The position numbers were made by a program, and so were the translations under genes. From the NCBI GenBank assembly GCA_964423795.1, contig CAYRGC010000006.1, forward strand, positions 1 to 63,004: a stretch of 63,004 bases of DNA. The letters are read 5' to 3'. Below the pieces are notes generated by a model. That model did not search any database, had not been told where the DNA came from, and saw nothing but the letters and a program-made list of their open reading frames with translations. Below are positions 38,253 through 46,471 of this stretch, one piece after another. This stretch comes from CAYRGC01 sp964423795. GTDB taxonomy: Bacteria; Patescibacteriota; Gracilibacteria; Peribacterales; Peribacteraceae. Positions within the stretch are counted from its first letter, which is position 1. Each line of letters begins with the position of its first letter.

Positions 38253-38280
38253 TTGCAGAAGAAATTTGAACTGATAGGAT
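38253..38280 (+). promoter_or_regulatory. Promoter of the candidate RNA gene
   Basis: TTGCAG (38253-38258), 16 bp, TAGGAT (38275-38280) in an AT-rich stretch. Transcription would begin near 38287, at the first hairpin of the protein-free region. Confidence 0.55.
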
Positions 38281-38286
38281 GGCCAG

Positions 38287-38785
38287 ATTTATCCTTCGTC
38301 ACCGCTCAGGATAAATCGACACCAACACCCACAGTGCCCGGGCACAAAAACACACACGAAACAGGATCCTTCACACCAACACCAAGACTCGTAGAGAGGA
38401 CCGTGGTTGCCCCGCGCCGGGACGCGTGTTCATGAGCAAGTCCTTCGACAAGCTCGGGACAAGTATGGGCGAGTATTCGCTGAACTGCGGCCGCCACCGT
38501 CCTCTCTGCTCTGCGATGCCGCGCCCTGGATGTGAGGTCGCTCCACGGCGTGCTTCCTTTTCTCCCCAGTGTTCCCCCGGAGCCTTAGTGCACCGCGTGG
38601 CGAACCGGTACGGGGACTTCGGTTGGTTCCGAGGAGAAACAAGAAACCATAGCAAGGCAGAGAACGGGGCACCTCCCCTATCCGTCACCCTCTCCATTCA
38701 AACGGCTCAACGGTGGACTTACCCTTTACCGTCGATAGCCGGAGAGGAGACACAAACACAAAAAGGCCAGCTCGCTGGTCTTTTT
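38287..38785 (+). ncRNA. Candidate structured non-coding RNA, ~500 nt
   Basis: This GC-rich stretch has no credible ORF, but a promoter precedes it and a terminator ends it (ggccag/ctggtc with T-run, 38760-38785). gatttatcct/aggataaatc forms a perfect 10-bp 5' hairpin (38288-38318). A long-range pair joins agagaggaccgtgg (38393-38406) to ccaccgtcctctct (38493-38506). tctctgc (38503) can pair with gcagaga (near 38661). RNase P RNA, tmRNA and SRP RNA signatures were looked for and not found convincingly, so identity is open. Confidence 0.45.
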
Positions 38786-38791
38786 GTTTTA

Positions 38792-38849
38792 TTCGCGAAA
38801 GAAAACCCTCCGGGTTTCCTCTCGCGGGCTCTCCTTCCGGCAAGGTGGC
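38792..38849 (-). repeat. 58-bp dispersed repeat, copy B
   Basis: Reverse-complement copy of 30053-30110 with three differences. As in copy A, a terminator hairpin lies on its ttcgcgaa side. Confidence 0.85.
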
Positions 38850-38882
38850 CGCTCCAGGCGGGCAGAGCCCACCTTCGCAGCA

Positions 38883-39065
38883 TTATTCACATGGCGTCGT
38901 ATGAAAAGAGACGAGAGTTTCTTGGTCAGCGTTGATCGAAAATTGAATCGGTCGGCAGCATACCTCGCAGTCTTCGATGTACTCTTGTGCATCCTCGGAA
39001 AGATCGAGCAGAACCGAGATTTCCGCGGTGCAGTGTGGGCATGAGAAGAAGTGCTCAGGTTCCAT
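38883..39065 (-). CDS. CPXCG-family cysteine-rich protein
   Basis: A 60-residue protein, start ATG 39065. SCPHCTAEISVLLDLSEDAQEYIEDCEVCCRPIQF matches the CPXCG motif family: a CxxC pair, then the QEYIEDCEVCCRP block that identifies it. The usual fourth residue of the first motif (Gly) is Thr here. It is a small zinc protein of unknown role. It lies 39 nt downstream of the TPR gene stop on the same strand. Confidence 0.85.
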   Translation of the reverse strand: MEPEHFFSCPHCTAEISVLLDLSEDAQEYIEDCEVCCRPIQFSINADQETLVSFHTTPCE

Positions 39066-39104
39066 GTTCAATAATGAGGAGCGGGCTCGCTGCCCTCGAT
39101 GTCA

Positions 39105-40406
39105 TCACAATTTGCTGTACCGCTCCCGCGCGCTCTGCAGCGTCGGGTCCAGCTGCAGCGCCTTCTCGAGGAGGGGCTTGGCGTCGTTTTTGTTACCCCG
39201 TTCGATCTCCGCCCAGGCGAGGAGGTCATACGCCTTGGCGTTCTGCGTCCAGCGGCCGACGGCCGTGCGGGCGACGTCCGCCGCTTCATCCTTTTTGTCG
39301 GTCGCGAGGAGGATCGCTACGAGCTTCTCGGCCACGTCGACGTCCGCGTCGGGCAGGCTCATGAGGGACTTCAGTTGGTCGATCGCGGCCGGAGCGTCGT
39401 TGAGGGCGATCGCGGCCTCGGCGAGATGCCTGCGCACTTCTTTTTCGGGCGAGAAGCCGTTTTGGAGGGCGTACCCGAGGAACGTGGCGGCTTTTTGGTA
39501 ATCCTTCATCGCGAGATACGTGCGGCCGAGGAAGTACTGGATCTCGGGTTTCTCGGGATCGAGCTCGTACGCGCGTTCGAATGAGACCACCGCCTTGTCC
39601 GCGCGCTCGGTCGTGAGCTCGCAGTAGCCTTGCACCATCCACGCGTCGCGATACGACTCCTGCTCGCGGAGCACCTGGTCCAGGATCGGCAGCGCCAACT
39701 CGCATTCCTGCGTCTGCGCGAGCGCGCGTGCCAGGAGCGTTTGCAGGTGGAGCGGGGGGCTGTCCGGGAAGAGCGCGAACTCGTCGTACGCTTCCTGGAG
39801 CGTGCGGGCGTACGCGCGGAGCGTCGGGTCCCATCCCGCCACGACGAGCTGGAGCTCCGTTTTCGCCGCGTCGTTCTGCCCCTGGATGACGGCGACGAGC
39901 GCCTGGCCGTAGTGCTTTTGCGGCGAGTCCTCGGCGGCGGCGAGCTCATCTTTTGCTTTTACGACTTCTCCCGTTCGCAGAGACAAAATCACATCGAGCA
40001 GAAGCAAATCCTCCTTGCGCGCGCCGGCCTGTTTCAGTTTCTCGATGGTGGCCGTCGCCCCCTCCGCGTCGCGGCGTTGCAGCTGGGCCTGCGCAAGCTT
40101 GCGGAGGGCCGGGATGCCGCCGCCGGCGTCCACGGACGTGCGGTATTCGGTTTCCGCTTCCGCCCAGTCGCCTTGCGCGGCGAGCAGGTCGCCCTTGCGC
40201 AGGTGCAGGAGCACGATGTCGCCGGTATCCGCCTCCGTCAGGTCCGCGGCGCCGGGGCCCTCGCTCGAGGCGCCGGCCGCCGGCCGCGTCAGTTGCGCCT
40301 TGAGGGCCTCCTGCGACTGCGTGATCTGCCACCACATGATGCCGAGCACGCCGCCCGTGACGACGAGGGCGCCGAGCGTGGGCACGATGATGCGGGCTCC
40401 TTTCAT
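39105..40406 (-). CDS. Membrane-anchored TPR protein
   Basis: A 433-residue protein, start ATG 40406. One N-terminal helix (residues ~5-27) is followed by a tetratricopeptide superhelix of at least six repeats. The clearest are HLRKGDLLAAQGDWAEAETEYR, AVVSFERAYELDPEKPEIQYFLGRTYLAMKDYQKAATFL and AYDLLAWAEIERGNKNDAKPLLEKALQLDP. It is probably a scaffold for an envelope complex. A heptad inverted array lies 51 nt upstream of its start, between it and the next gene. Confidence 0.88.
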   Translation of the reverse strand: MKGARIIVPTLGALVVTGGVLGIMWWQITQSQEALKAQLTRPAAGASSEGPGAADLTEADTGDIVLLHLRKGDLLAAQGDWAEAETEYRTSVDAGGGIPALRKLAQAQLQRRDAEGATATIEKLKQAGARKEDLLLLDVILSLRTGEVVKAKDELAAAEDSPQKHYGQALVAVIQGQNDAAKTELQLVVAGWDPTLRAYARTLQEAYDEFALFPDSPPLHLQTLLARALAQTQECELALPILDQVLREQESYRDAWMVQGYCELTTERADKAVVSFERAYELDPEKPEIQYFLGRTYLAMKDYQKAATFLGYALQNGFSPEKEVRRHLAEAAIALNDAPAAIDQLKSLMSLPDADVDVAEKLVAILLATDKKDEAADVARTAVGRWTQNAKAYDLLAWAEIERGNKNDAKPLLEKALQLDPTLQSARERYSKL

Positions 40407-40457
40407 CGGGGGAATGATAGAGGGGCGAGAGGGAGTCGTCACTCGGAACGGCGTTCG

Positions 40458-40528
40458 GTTGCGAGTGTCGGGTGTCGGGAACGAAAAAACGCCTATGGAT
40501 TCACTCTCGACACTCGACACCCGACACC
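40458..40528. repeat. Heptad inverted array
   Basis: The left arm has three units (gttgcga, gtgtcgg, gtgtcgg; 40458-40478), then a 29-nt loop. The right arm is cgacact, cgacacc, cgacacc (40508-40528), complementary. It lies between the TPR gene and the 209-aa gene. Confidence 0.9.
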
Positions 40529-40531
40529 GGA

Positions 40532-41161
40532 TTACATTTCCGGATTCAGCTCTCCGTCGTCGCTCTTCTTCTTGCGCGTGACCTTCTTCACGACCTCGCC
40601 GGCGACGGCGCTCTTCGCGGCCGCTTCGGCGATGTGTTTCGGAAGCACGGCTTCGACGGCGCCCCACTTGGCGTCGCCGCCCTCCGGCAGGAGGATCGTC
40701 ACCTGATCGCCGACTTCGGCGCGGTAGAAGGTCACGGAAGCCAAGAGCACGCGGTAGGGCTTTCCCTCGGCAAGCACCTTGTACTGGCCGTCCTCCTGGA
40801 TGAGGACACCGAGCGCCGTGCGGCGCGGGGTGGGGGCGATCTGCTTGTAAATGAACTTGCCCTCGTCGGTGATCGTGAGCTTCATGCCGTCGCCCTCGAC
40901 GAGCTTGCTCTTGGAGGCGTAGTTCGCGGGAACGGGGTACGTCTGGCCCGAGCCGTCGACCATGTTCTGGCCGTCGAAGATGCCCTCGATCATGCGGCCG
41001 CTGACCGGTCCGACGGAAAGGGAGCTTGCGCGCGTCACGTGGCGCTCGCGCGACGAATCCACGACGCCCGTCATGTCCCGAAGCAGCGCGTGCGCCGTCT
41101 TCAGGGAGGACATCGCGGTGTCGATGAGTTGCTGGATCTGGATGAGGTTGTCGTCGGACAT
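40532..41161 (-). CDS. Conserved-looking hypothetical protein, 209 aa
   Basis: Start ATG 41161 (MSDDNLIQIQQL). A helical N-terminus (~1-45) is followed by a beta-rich core with RMIEGIFDGQNMVDGSGQTYPVPANYASKSKLVEGDGMKLTI and GKFIYKQIAP. A second beta part and a Lys-rich tail (KKVTRKKKSDD) follow. The core looks like a small barrel and the tail suits nucleic-acid contact. I do not recognise a named family. It is cotranscribed with the downstream TPR gene only if the heptad array does not stop transcription. Confidence 0.65.
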   Translation of the reverse strand: MSDDNLIQIQQLIDTAMSSLKTAHALLRDMTGVVDSSRERHVTRASSLSVGPVSGRMIEGIFDGQNMVDGSGQTYPVPANYASKSKLVEGDGMKLTITDEGKFIYKQIAPTPRRTALGVLIQEDGQYKVLAEGKPYRVLLASVTFYRAEVGDQVTILLPEGGDAKWGAVEAVLPKHIAEAAAKSAVAGEVVKKVTRKKKSDDGELNPEM

Positions 41162-41181
41162 GGGAGGGGAGGGTGGTGCCC

Positions 41182-42198
41182 TCACGGAGTCCTCACGGTC
41201 ACATCGAGCTTCAAGTCCGACAGTCGGGAGCGGAGAGCGATGTCTGTGAGGAGGCCGGCTTGCGCGCCGACGGCTCCGAGAACGCTAGTAGCGTTCATTG
41301 TACCCGCGCGGAGCATTGTTGGCAAGTCGTAGCCTTGCAGCAAGGCCCACGTCGCGCCCGTTCCGAACGCGTCACCCGCGCCCGTGGAGTCGACGATCGT
41401 CGCTCCGGGGACGACGGGGCAGGCGTAGACCGCCGTGCCGTCGGAGGCGAAGGACCCGTTGGGGCCGTCGGTGACGCAGACGACGACGGCGCCAGCGCCG
41501 ATCAGAAGACGCAGCGCGTTCTCGATCGTTTTCGCGTGCGTGAACTCCAGGGCCTCCTCCTTATTGAGGAGCAACAGTCGCGTCTTCGCGAGGATCGACG
41601 CGTTCACGCTTTCCATCATCCCTTTGCGGATCTGGCTGCCGCCCGGATTCCAGCTGAGGCCGATCTTCGGGTGCCTCGTCACCACGTCCACCACGTCGTC
41701 CAGGATCACCATCGACTGCTCGTGGAGATGGTTCAGGTAGATCCAATCGACGCTTTCGGCGTGCCCCTTGTCGAACGTGGCGTCGTGCATGTGCGCGTTC
41801 ACGCCGGGTTCGGCCAGGATCACGCGTTCACCGCCGCCCCTGAGGACGATGGAGAAGCCAGAGGTTTCGCCCTCAACGACGGTGGCGCAGCATGTCTCGA
41901 CGCCCTCCTTCTTGAGGGAAGCCTGGAGGCGCTCGCCCCATTGATCGCTGCCGAGCACGCCGCAGAAGGCGCTGTCGCAGCCGAGGCGGCTCAGGCCGAC
42001 GGAGGTGTTGGCGGCTCCTCCGCCGGCGGTCTCGACCATGCTCGATACGCGGATCTTGCGGCCGAGCGGCAGGACCACGCTCTGCGCGCCCTCATGCGTT
42101 TTCACCACGTCTTCCCCGAGACCCACGAACAAATCTTCCGTCGCGCCGCCCACGGAGAGCGTGCGCTTCTTCGCCGTCGCTCGGGCTTTGGCGTTCAT
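41182..42198 (-). CDS. PfkB-family carbohydrate/nucleoside kinase
   Basis: A 338-residue ribokinase-fold sugar or nucleoside kinase, start ATG 42198. Motif 1 is GGGAANTSVGLSRLGCDSAFCGVLGSDQWGERL. Motif 2, with the catalytic Asp, is DSTGAGDAFGTGATWALLQG (anion hole GAGD). Length is normal for PfkB. Substrate cannot be read from sequence; candidates include ribose, fructose-6-P or adenosine. It lies 20 nt upstream of the 209-aa gene and 7 nt downstream of the large surface protein's stop, so these are likely one operon. Confidence 0.9.
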   Translation of the reverse strand: MNAKARATAKKRTLSVGGATEDLFVGLGEDVVKTHEGAQSVVLPLGRKIRVSSMVETAGGGAANTSVGLSRLGCDSAFCGVLGSDQWGERLQASLKKEGVETCCATVVEGETSGFSIVLRGGGERVILAEPGVNAHMHDATFDKGHAESVDWIYLNHLHEQSMVILDDVVDVVTRHPKIGLSWNPGGSQIRKGMMESVNASILAKTRLLLLNKEEALEFTHAKTIENALRLLIGAGAVVVCVTDGPNGSFASDGTAVYACPVVPGATIVDSTGAGDAFGTGATWALLQGYDLPTMLRAGTMNATSVLGAVGAQAGLLTDIALRSRLSDLKLDVTVRTP

Positions 42199-42205
42199 CG
42201 TTGGA

Positions 42206-44710
42206 TCAATGTCGCGAGTATCGCTCCTGCGCGGCGGCAAGGAAAGCGCGTTCGGCCTTGAGCGCCGTGCGGCGGCGCGCGAGGAGGAGGATCGCGGCGG
42301 CGCTCACGGCTCCGCCCGCGAGGATGCCGAGCGGCGGGAGACCGGTATCCGGCGTCTTGTCGGCGCCCTCATGGAGCGTGTTGTCGGGCGGAACGTCGTT
42401 CTGCACCGGGAAGGGGAGTAGCTCGGAAGGCGCGGGATGGAGGAAATCCACGACGAGCGGCGTCGCGGCGACCTCCGCGCTCATGTCCTTGAGCGGCTCT
42501 CCCGCCTCCGCCACGGGAGTCAGGCGGAAGGAGTATTCGATGCCGGGGAGGAGATCGGCCACGAGCATCGTGCGCACCTTCTCCGGGATCTCGCGCTTCT
42601 CGGTGAGATCGTCCGGGGACGTGCCGTACTCGAGCATGAAGCCCTTCACCGGGATCGCTTCACCCGGGAATTTCCAGGTGAGCTGCACGGAGCCGGGTGT
42701 CGGCGTCGCCGTGAGGCTCAGGCCGAGGGGCGCGCTCGCGATCGTCTTGCTCTTGGTGCTCTCCCTGTCTTTGGTCTTCGCGGTGACGGAGAAGTAATAG
42801 GTGGTACCCGCGTCGAGGCCCATGACGGAGGCGCCCTCCGTCGGCTTGCCCGTATCGAGCGTGAAGGCGAAGTTCTGGGGCTCGGTGCCCACGTAGACGA
42901 CGTAGGAGGTCACGCGGTCATCGTCGACGGGAGTCCAGAAAAGATCGACGCCGCCGAGGCGCGGCTCGGCCGTGACGTCGGTGAGGACGGGGATGTCCTT
43001 CGCGCTCACTGTGAACGCGATCTGTTTGACCGTCGGGTTCGCCGCGACGTCCGTCGCGATGATCGTGGCCGGGTACGAACCCGGCGCCGGAGCGCGGAAG
43101 AGCACGGTGTAGGTGCCCGGAGAAGAGGTGTCGGGCGTCAGGCTCAGCTGTTGGTCGCCGAGCGTGAGATCGATCAGCAGGTCCGCTTCGTCGCTCGTGA
43201 CGGTGAGGGTCACGTCCTCGTTCTCATTCGGGTTCTCGGGCGAGAAGCTCGCCGAGATCGTCGGGGGAGTCGTGTCGGCGGGAGTCGGAGGGGGTTCGGG
43301 GATGGCGAGAGAGAGCTTCAGGTCGCCGCTGTAGCGCTGCTTGGGGTCCTCCGAGTCGTCCTGGACGTGGAGCGTGTGCTCCGTCTTGGAGGCGTCGAGC
43401 GTCACCGGGATCTCGAAGAGGCCGTTCTCGTCGGTGTCGCCGTTCACGGTCTCGGTTCCGCCCGTCACCGTGAGGTTGCGCAGGCGGGGGCCCTTGCCCT
43501 TGAGGACGATCGCGGGATCCGAGACGATCGCGCCGTCCACGGGATCCGTGAACTGGATGTGGTTCTGGTTCGCGACGTCCTCGCCGCCGACCGTCACCGT
43601 CACTTCGCCTCTGACCGTCGTGCCGGGAACGCTCGTCGCGTCCTCCACCACGAGGGTGTGGGTCCCGGGCGTGGAGAAGCTCGTCGAGAGCGGCATGACC
43701 TTCATGCCGAGGTTCTTCGGGATGAACTTTGCCTGGCCCTGGCCATCCTCCGTGAGGCCCGGGAGCACCGCGTCCGGATCGTCCGGGGCGGTGATGCTCA
43801 CGGTGCCGGTGTAATCCTGGGCCGTCTTGCCGTCCGCGTTCACGGCGCGGATCGTGAGCGTGAACGACTGGCCGGCGCGCGGTTGGCGCGGGGTCGTGCT
43901 CACCTCGAAGGACTGGAGCCCCGTCACGGCGCCTCCCGCCACCTGCGCGGCGAAGGGGCTGCCTCCGTAGGAGGGAACCGGATAGGCTGGGTAGTACGGA
44001 TAGGGCGTCGGGTACCAGGAGGGCTGGGCGACTCCGTAGTAGCGGCTCAGGTCGCCGCTCACTCCGGAAGTCGGCACCTTGCCTTGGCCCTGCTGGAATT
44101 CGAGTTCGACGCGCGTATCGAGCGTCGTGGAGCTGAGGATATCGAGCGCGCGGAGGAAGACCGTGCCGGTCTTCGTGCTCGTGACGGAGAACGACTGCAC
44201 GCCCGAATCGTCGGTGACGGCGGAAAGGGGAGTGATCGCGTCCTCGAGACGGCTGCCTACGAGTTCCACCGGGCGGCCCGGGAGCACGTTGCCGTAGGCG
44301 TCGCGCAGGATCACGGACACCGTCGCGGCGCTGCGTCCGTCGGCGGCCACGGTGCTCGTGTCCGTCTCCATGCGGGAGATCTGCGGGTCCACGGTATCGG
44401 GGAGCACGTTGAAGGTCGTTTCGCCGCTGGTGCGCGTCGATCCGTTCGCGAGGTACACGCGGTACGCGCCGGCTTCCTGGAGGTGGTCGCCGGGAATGGA
44501 GGTCCGCGTGGCTCCGGATTTCACCGGGACCGACGCGTCCTCGCCCGACGGGGCGAGCACGTGGAGCGAGAGGTCGCCCGCGGGGGCATCGACGATCTTC
44601 ACGACGGCATCAAGCCCCGCCACCGTCTCGGTGACGGTGAGGGAGGTCGCGTGGGCGACCATCGGGAGGAGCAAGCCGAGGGCGATCAGGGTCCGCAGGG
44701 ACGAGCGCAT
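42206..44710 (-). CDS. Large surface protein with Ig-like and fibronectin III domains
   Basis: An 834-residue secreted protein, start ATG 44710 with signal peptide (MRSSLRTLIALGLLLPMVAHA). Several Ig-like/invasin-type beta-sandwich domains follow, such as AADGRSAATVSVILRDAYGNVLPGRPVEL and GQSFTLTIRAVNADGKTAQDYTGTVSI. Two fibronectin III domains lie near residues ~590-790 (VDLFWTPVDDDRVTSYVVYV and LTWKFPGEAIPVKGFMLEYG). The C-terminus reads TPDTGLPPLG, then a hydrophobic helix and RRR, like a sortase or membrane anchor. It is probably an adhesin or surface fibre. Confidence 0.85.
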   Translation of the reverse strand: MRSSLRTLIALGLLLPMVAHATSLTVTETVAGLDAVVKIVDAPAGDLSLHVLAPSGEDASVPVKSGATRTSIPGDHLQEAGAYRVYLANGSTRTSGETTFNVLPDTVDPQISRMETDTSTVAADGRSAATVSVILRDAYGNVLPGRPVELVGSRLEDAITPLSAVTDDSGVQSFSVTSTKTGTVFLRALDILSSTTLDTRVELEFQQGQGKVPTSGVSGDLSRYYGVAQPSWYPTPYPYYPAYPVPSYGGSPFAAQVAGGAVTGLQSFEVSTTPRQPRAGQSFTLTIRAVNADGKTAQDYTGTVSITAPDDPDAVLPGLTEDGQGQAKFIPKNLGMKVMPLSTSFSTPGTHTLVVEDATSVPGTTVRGEVTVTVGGEDVANQNHIQFTDPVDGAIVSDPAIVLKGKGPRLRNLTVTGGTETVNGDTDENGLFEIPVTLDASKTEHTLHVQDDSEDPKQRYSGDLKLSLAIPEPPPTPADTTPPTISASFSPENPNENEDVTLTVTSDEADLLIDLTLGDQQLSLTPDTSSPGTYTVLFRAPAPGSYPATIIATDVAANPTVKQIAFTVSAKDIPVLTDVTAEPRLGGVDLFWTPVDDDRVTSYVVYVGTEPQNFAFTLDTGKPTEGASVMGLDAGTTYYFSVTAKTKDRESTKSKTIASAPLGLSLTATPTPGSVQLTWKFPGEAIPVKGFMLEYGTSPDDLTEKREIPEKVRTMLVADLLPGIEYSFRLTPVAEAGEPLKDMSAEVAATPLVVDFLHPAPSELLPFPVQNDVPPDNTLHEGADKTPDTGLPPLGILAGGAVSAAAILLLARRRTALKAERAFLAAAQERYSRH

Positions 44711-44833
44711 AAATCCGAATATTGTAGCACTTTTTGGCTTCGAGCTCAACGGACCCCCGCGTATGGCACGCTCAATTGCCTATTTGTCCACCGTTTTCCG
44801 TTTCCTCCGGAAAACCGCTGCGTAGTTGAGGGT

Positions 44834-45424
44834 ATGATGCGCTCCATGAAGCGAAGACTTGCCATCGCCCTGGCTTCTCTTTTTCTCCTCGTTTCCTGCG
44901 GAGGAACGGGTGAAACGGCCACGGTGACCTGCAAAGAACAGTATTGGGACGGCACCGTCGCCCTGTGTCTCCCGGCCGGATGGACCATCGTCGACCGCGA
45001 GACGCTCGCCGATCGCGGCGTTCCCGACGAAGTGCTCGCCGCCTTCCAGACCGCCAAAGCCGTCTCCGGCCAGTTTCCGACCGTGACCGTCACCAAGGAG
45101 ACCCTCACGGAGGCGCTCGATTCCAAAACCTACAGCGACGCGAGCATGAAATCGGTCTCGACCCTGCCCGGCTACACGCACGTCGATACGAAGAAGCTCG
45201 CGGTGGACGGCGACAACGTGGAGTTGCACATCTTCACGGCGCAGCCGCTCAACGACGAACCCGCTCGTCGCTTCTACCAAGTGAGCGCCGTGTCGGGAGG
45301 CAACGGGTATACCGTCACGGGCCTCGCGCCGGTGACGATCGTTTCCCAGCTCGACAAGGAGATCCAGCTCATCCTTTCGTCCTTCAGCCTCAAGGCGCCG
45401 ACGGCCGCGGAGAGTTCGAAGTAA
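44834..45424 (+). CDS. Putative lipoprotein, 196 aa
   Basis: The N-terminus MKRRLAIALASLFLLVSCGG is a lipoprotein signal with lipobox LVSC, so the mature protein would be lipid-anchored at Cys. The mature part has WDGTVALCLPAGWTIVDRETLADRGVPDEVLAAF, then a beta-rich domain and a polar end. No family is recognised, though the pattern of a small surface domain (PsbP/DUF-like) is common. ATGs at 44834, 44837 and 44846 are possible. It is divergent from the large surface protein. Confidence 0.7.
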   Translation: MMRSMKRRLAIALASLFLLVSCGGTGETATVTCKEQYWDGTVALCLPAGWTIVDRETLADRGVPDEVLAAFQTAKAVSGQFPTVTVTKETLTEALDSKTYSDASMKSVSTLPGYTHVDTKKLAVDGDNVELHIFTAQPLNDEPARRFYQVSAVSGGNGYTVTGLAPVTIVSQLDKEIQLILSSFSLKAPTAAESSK

Positions 45425-45440
45425 CGTCCCTGCGCCAAAA

Positions 45441-45515
45441 TGGAGGTGCCGGCGGGAATCGCACCCGCGCATGAGGGTTTTGCAGACCCTTGCCTTACTG
45501 CTTGGCTACGGCACC
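45441..45515 (-). tRNA. tRNA-Cys (GCA)
   Basis: The acceptor stem ggtgccg/cggcacc, anticodon stem agggt/accct with loop ctgcaaa (anticodon GCA), and T-arm gcggg/cccgc all form. The discriminator is U73 and CCA is encoded. This is the only Cys tRNA in the window. Confidence 0.96.
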
Positions 45516-45772
45516 AATAGGAGCGGGGGAGAGCATACGGCGTCATGACATGTCCTGGGAAGAGCAGATCGCCGCAGATGTTCGGCGCATCACCTGTCAA
45601 AGATAGAGGCGCTGCGCATTGTAGGTATATACGCCTTCGCGTTGCTGGTTCATCTGTTCGTTGCCGCAAAATTTCACGGAAGAACAAAGGTGTGCAAGAC
45701 GAGTAGCTCCAGAACTTGCAGGGGGGAGGGAGTTCCTCGAATGCTGACAGACAGTTTTCTTCAACTCTGAAT

Positions 45773-45801
45773 TTGCTTAAAAGAAATAATTATGTTATAA
45801 T
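45773..45801 (+). promoter_or_regulatory. Promoter of the 175-aa secreted protein
   Basis: TTGCTT (45773-45778), 17-bp AT-rich spacer, TATAAT (45796-45801), 26 nt before the ATG. The ~255 nt between the tRNA and this promoter hold no ORF or other clear signal. Confidence 0.85.
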
Positions 45802-45827
45802 AATTACGTCATTTCTCATACACACAC

Positions 45828-46355
45828 ATGCATACCCGTACCATCGCTCTCGGAATTTGCGCCACCGTCGTCGGCATTCTGGCCGGCTCCGTCGCCATGG
45901 GCGCCGCCCAGGATCTCGCCGGCTCGGCCGTTCCCTATCGTGCCGGCGTGAAGCCGGGGAACGAGTACCGCATCCGCCATCTCAAGACCGCTCCGGTCAC
46001 GCGCGCGTCTTCTTCCTCCTCCGTGGCTTCCTCCGAGGCGGCGAGCGCATCGTCCGCGGCTCCCGCCATGACGTCCTGCGACGGCGCCCGCGCCGCGCTC
46101 GCCGACATGGCCGACGTGATCTATAAGACCGTTCCCGTCCAGGCGAGCAACACCGCCATGCTCGAGACGCTCGCCACCGCGCGCTTCGCGATCCAGAACA
46201 AGTACTGCTCCGAGCCGGTCCCGTCGTCCTCGTCGTCCGTCTCCTCCGTCCGCGCGCTCCCGGCCCATCCCGCGCCGAGCGTGTGCGACGATCTGATGTT
46301 TGGCACCGCGCGCTATATCCAGTGCGTCCTCGACCACGCGATGGGCACGCGCTGA
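45828..46355 (+). CDS. Secreted Ser-rich protein with four cysteines, 175 aa
   Basis: Signal peptide at residues ~1-27 (TIALGICATVVGILAGSVAMGAA). A Ser/Ala linker follows (RASSSSSVASSEAASASSAA), then two small domains, each with a Cys pair: MTSCDGARAALADMADVIYK...NKYCSEP and SVCDDLMFGTARYIQCVLDH. A second Ser run separates them. The cysteines suggest disulfides outside the cell. It has its own promoter and terminator. No family is recognised. Confidence 0.7.
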   Translation: MHTRTIALGICATVVGILAGSVAMGAAQDLAGSAVPYRAGVKPGNEYRIRHLKTAPVTRASSSSSVASSEAASASSAAPAMTSCDGARAALADMADVIYKTVPVQASNTAMLETLATARFAIQNKYCSEPVPSSSSSVSSVRALPAHPAPSVCDDLMFGTARYIQCVLDHAMGTR

Positions 46356-46373
46356 TCCTTTCGCATCATTACG

Positions 46374-46410
46374 AATCCCACGGGTCCGCACGGTCCGTGG
46401 GATTTTTTTT
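46374..46410 (+). terminator. Intrinsic terminator
   Basis: aatcccacgg (46374-46383) pairs with ccgtgggatt (46395-46404), then a T-run. Confidence 0.9.
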
Positions 46411-46471
46411 AGCTTCTTTGTTGCCCTTGCGGACGGGCTTTGATAGAGTCCGCGAAATACCCCGACCCCCA

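Noticed and set aside
38287..38785. RNase P RNA, tmRNA or SRP RNA
   Set aside because: No GAGGAAAGUCC/ACAGAA pair, no tRNA-like ends with CCA, and no convincing SRP domain IV loop on either strand. Left as an unidentified RNA candidate.
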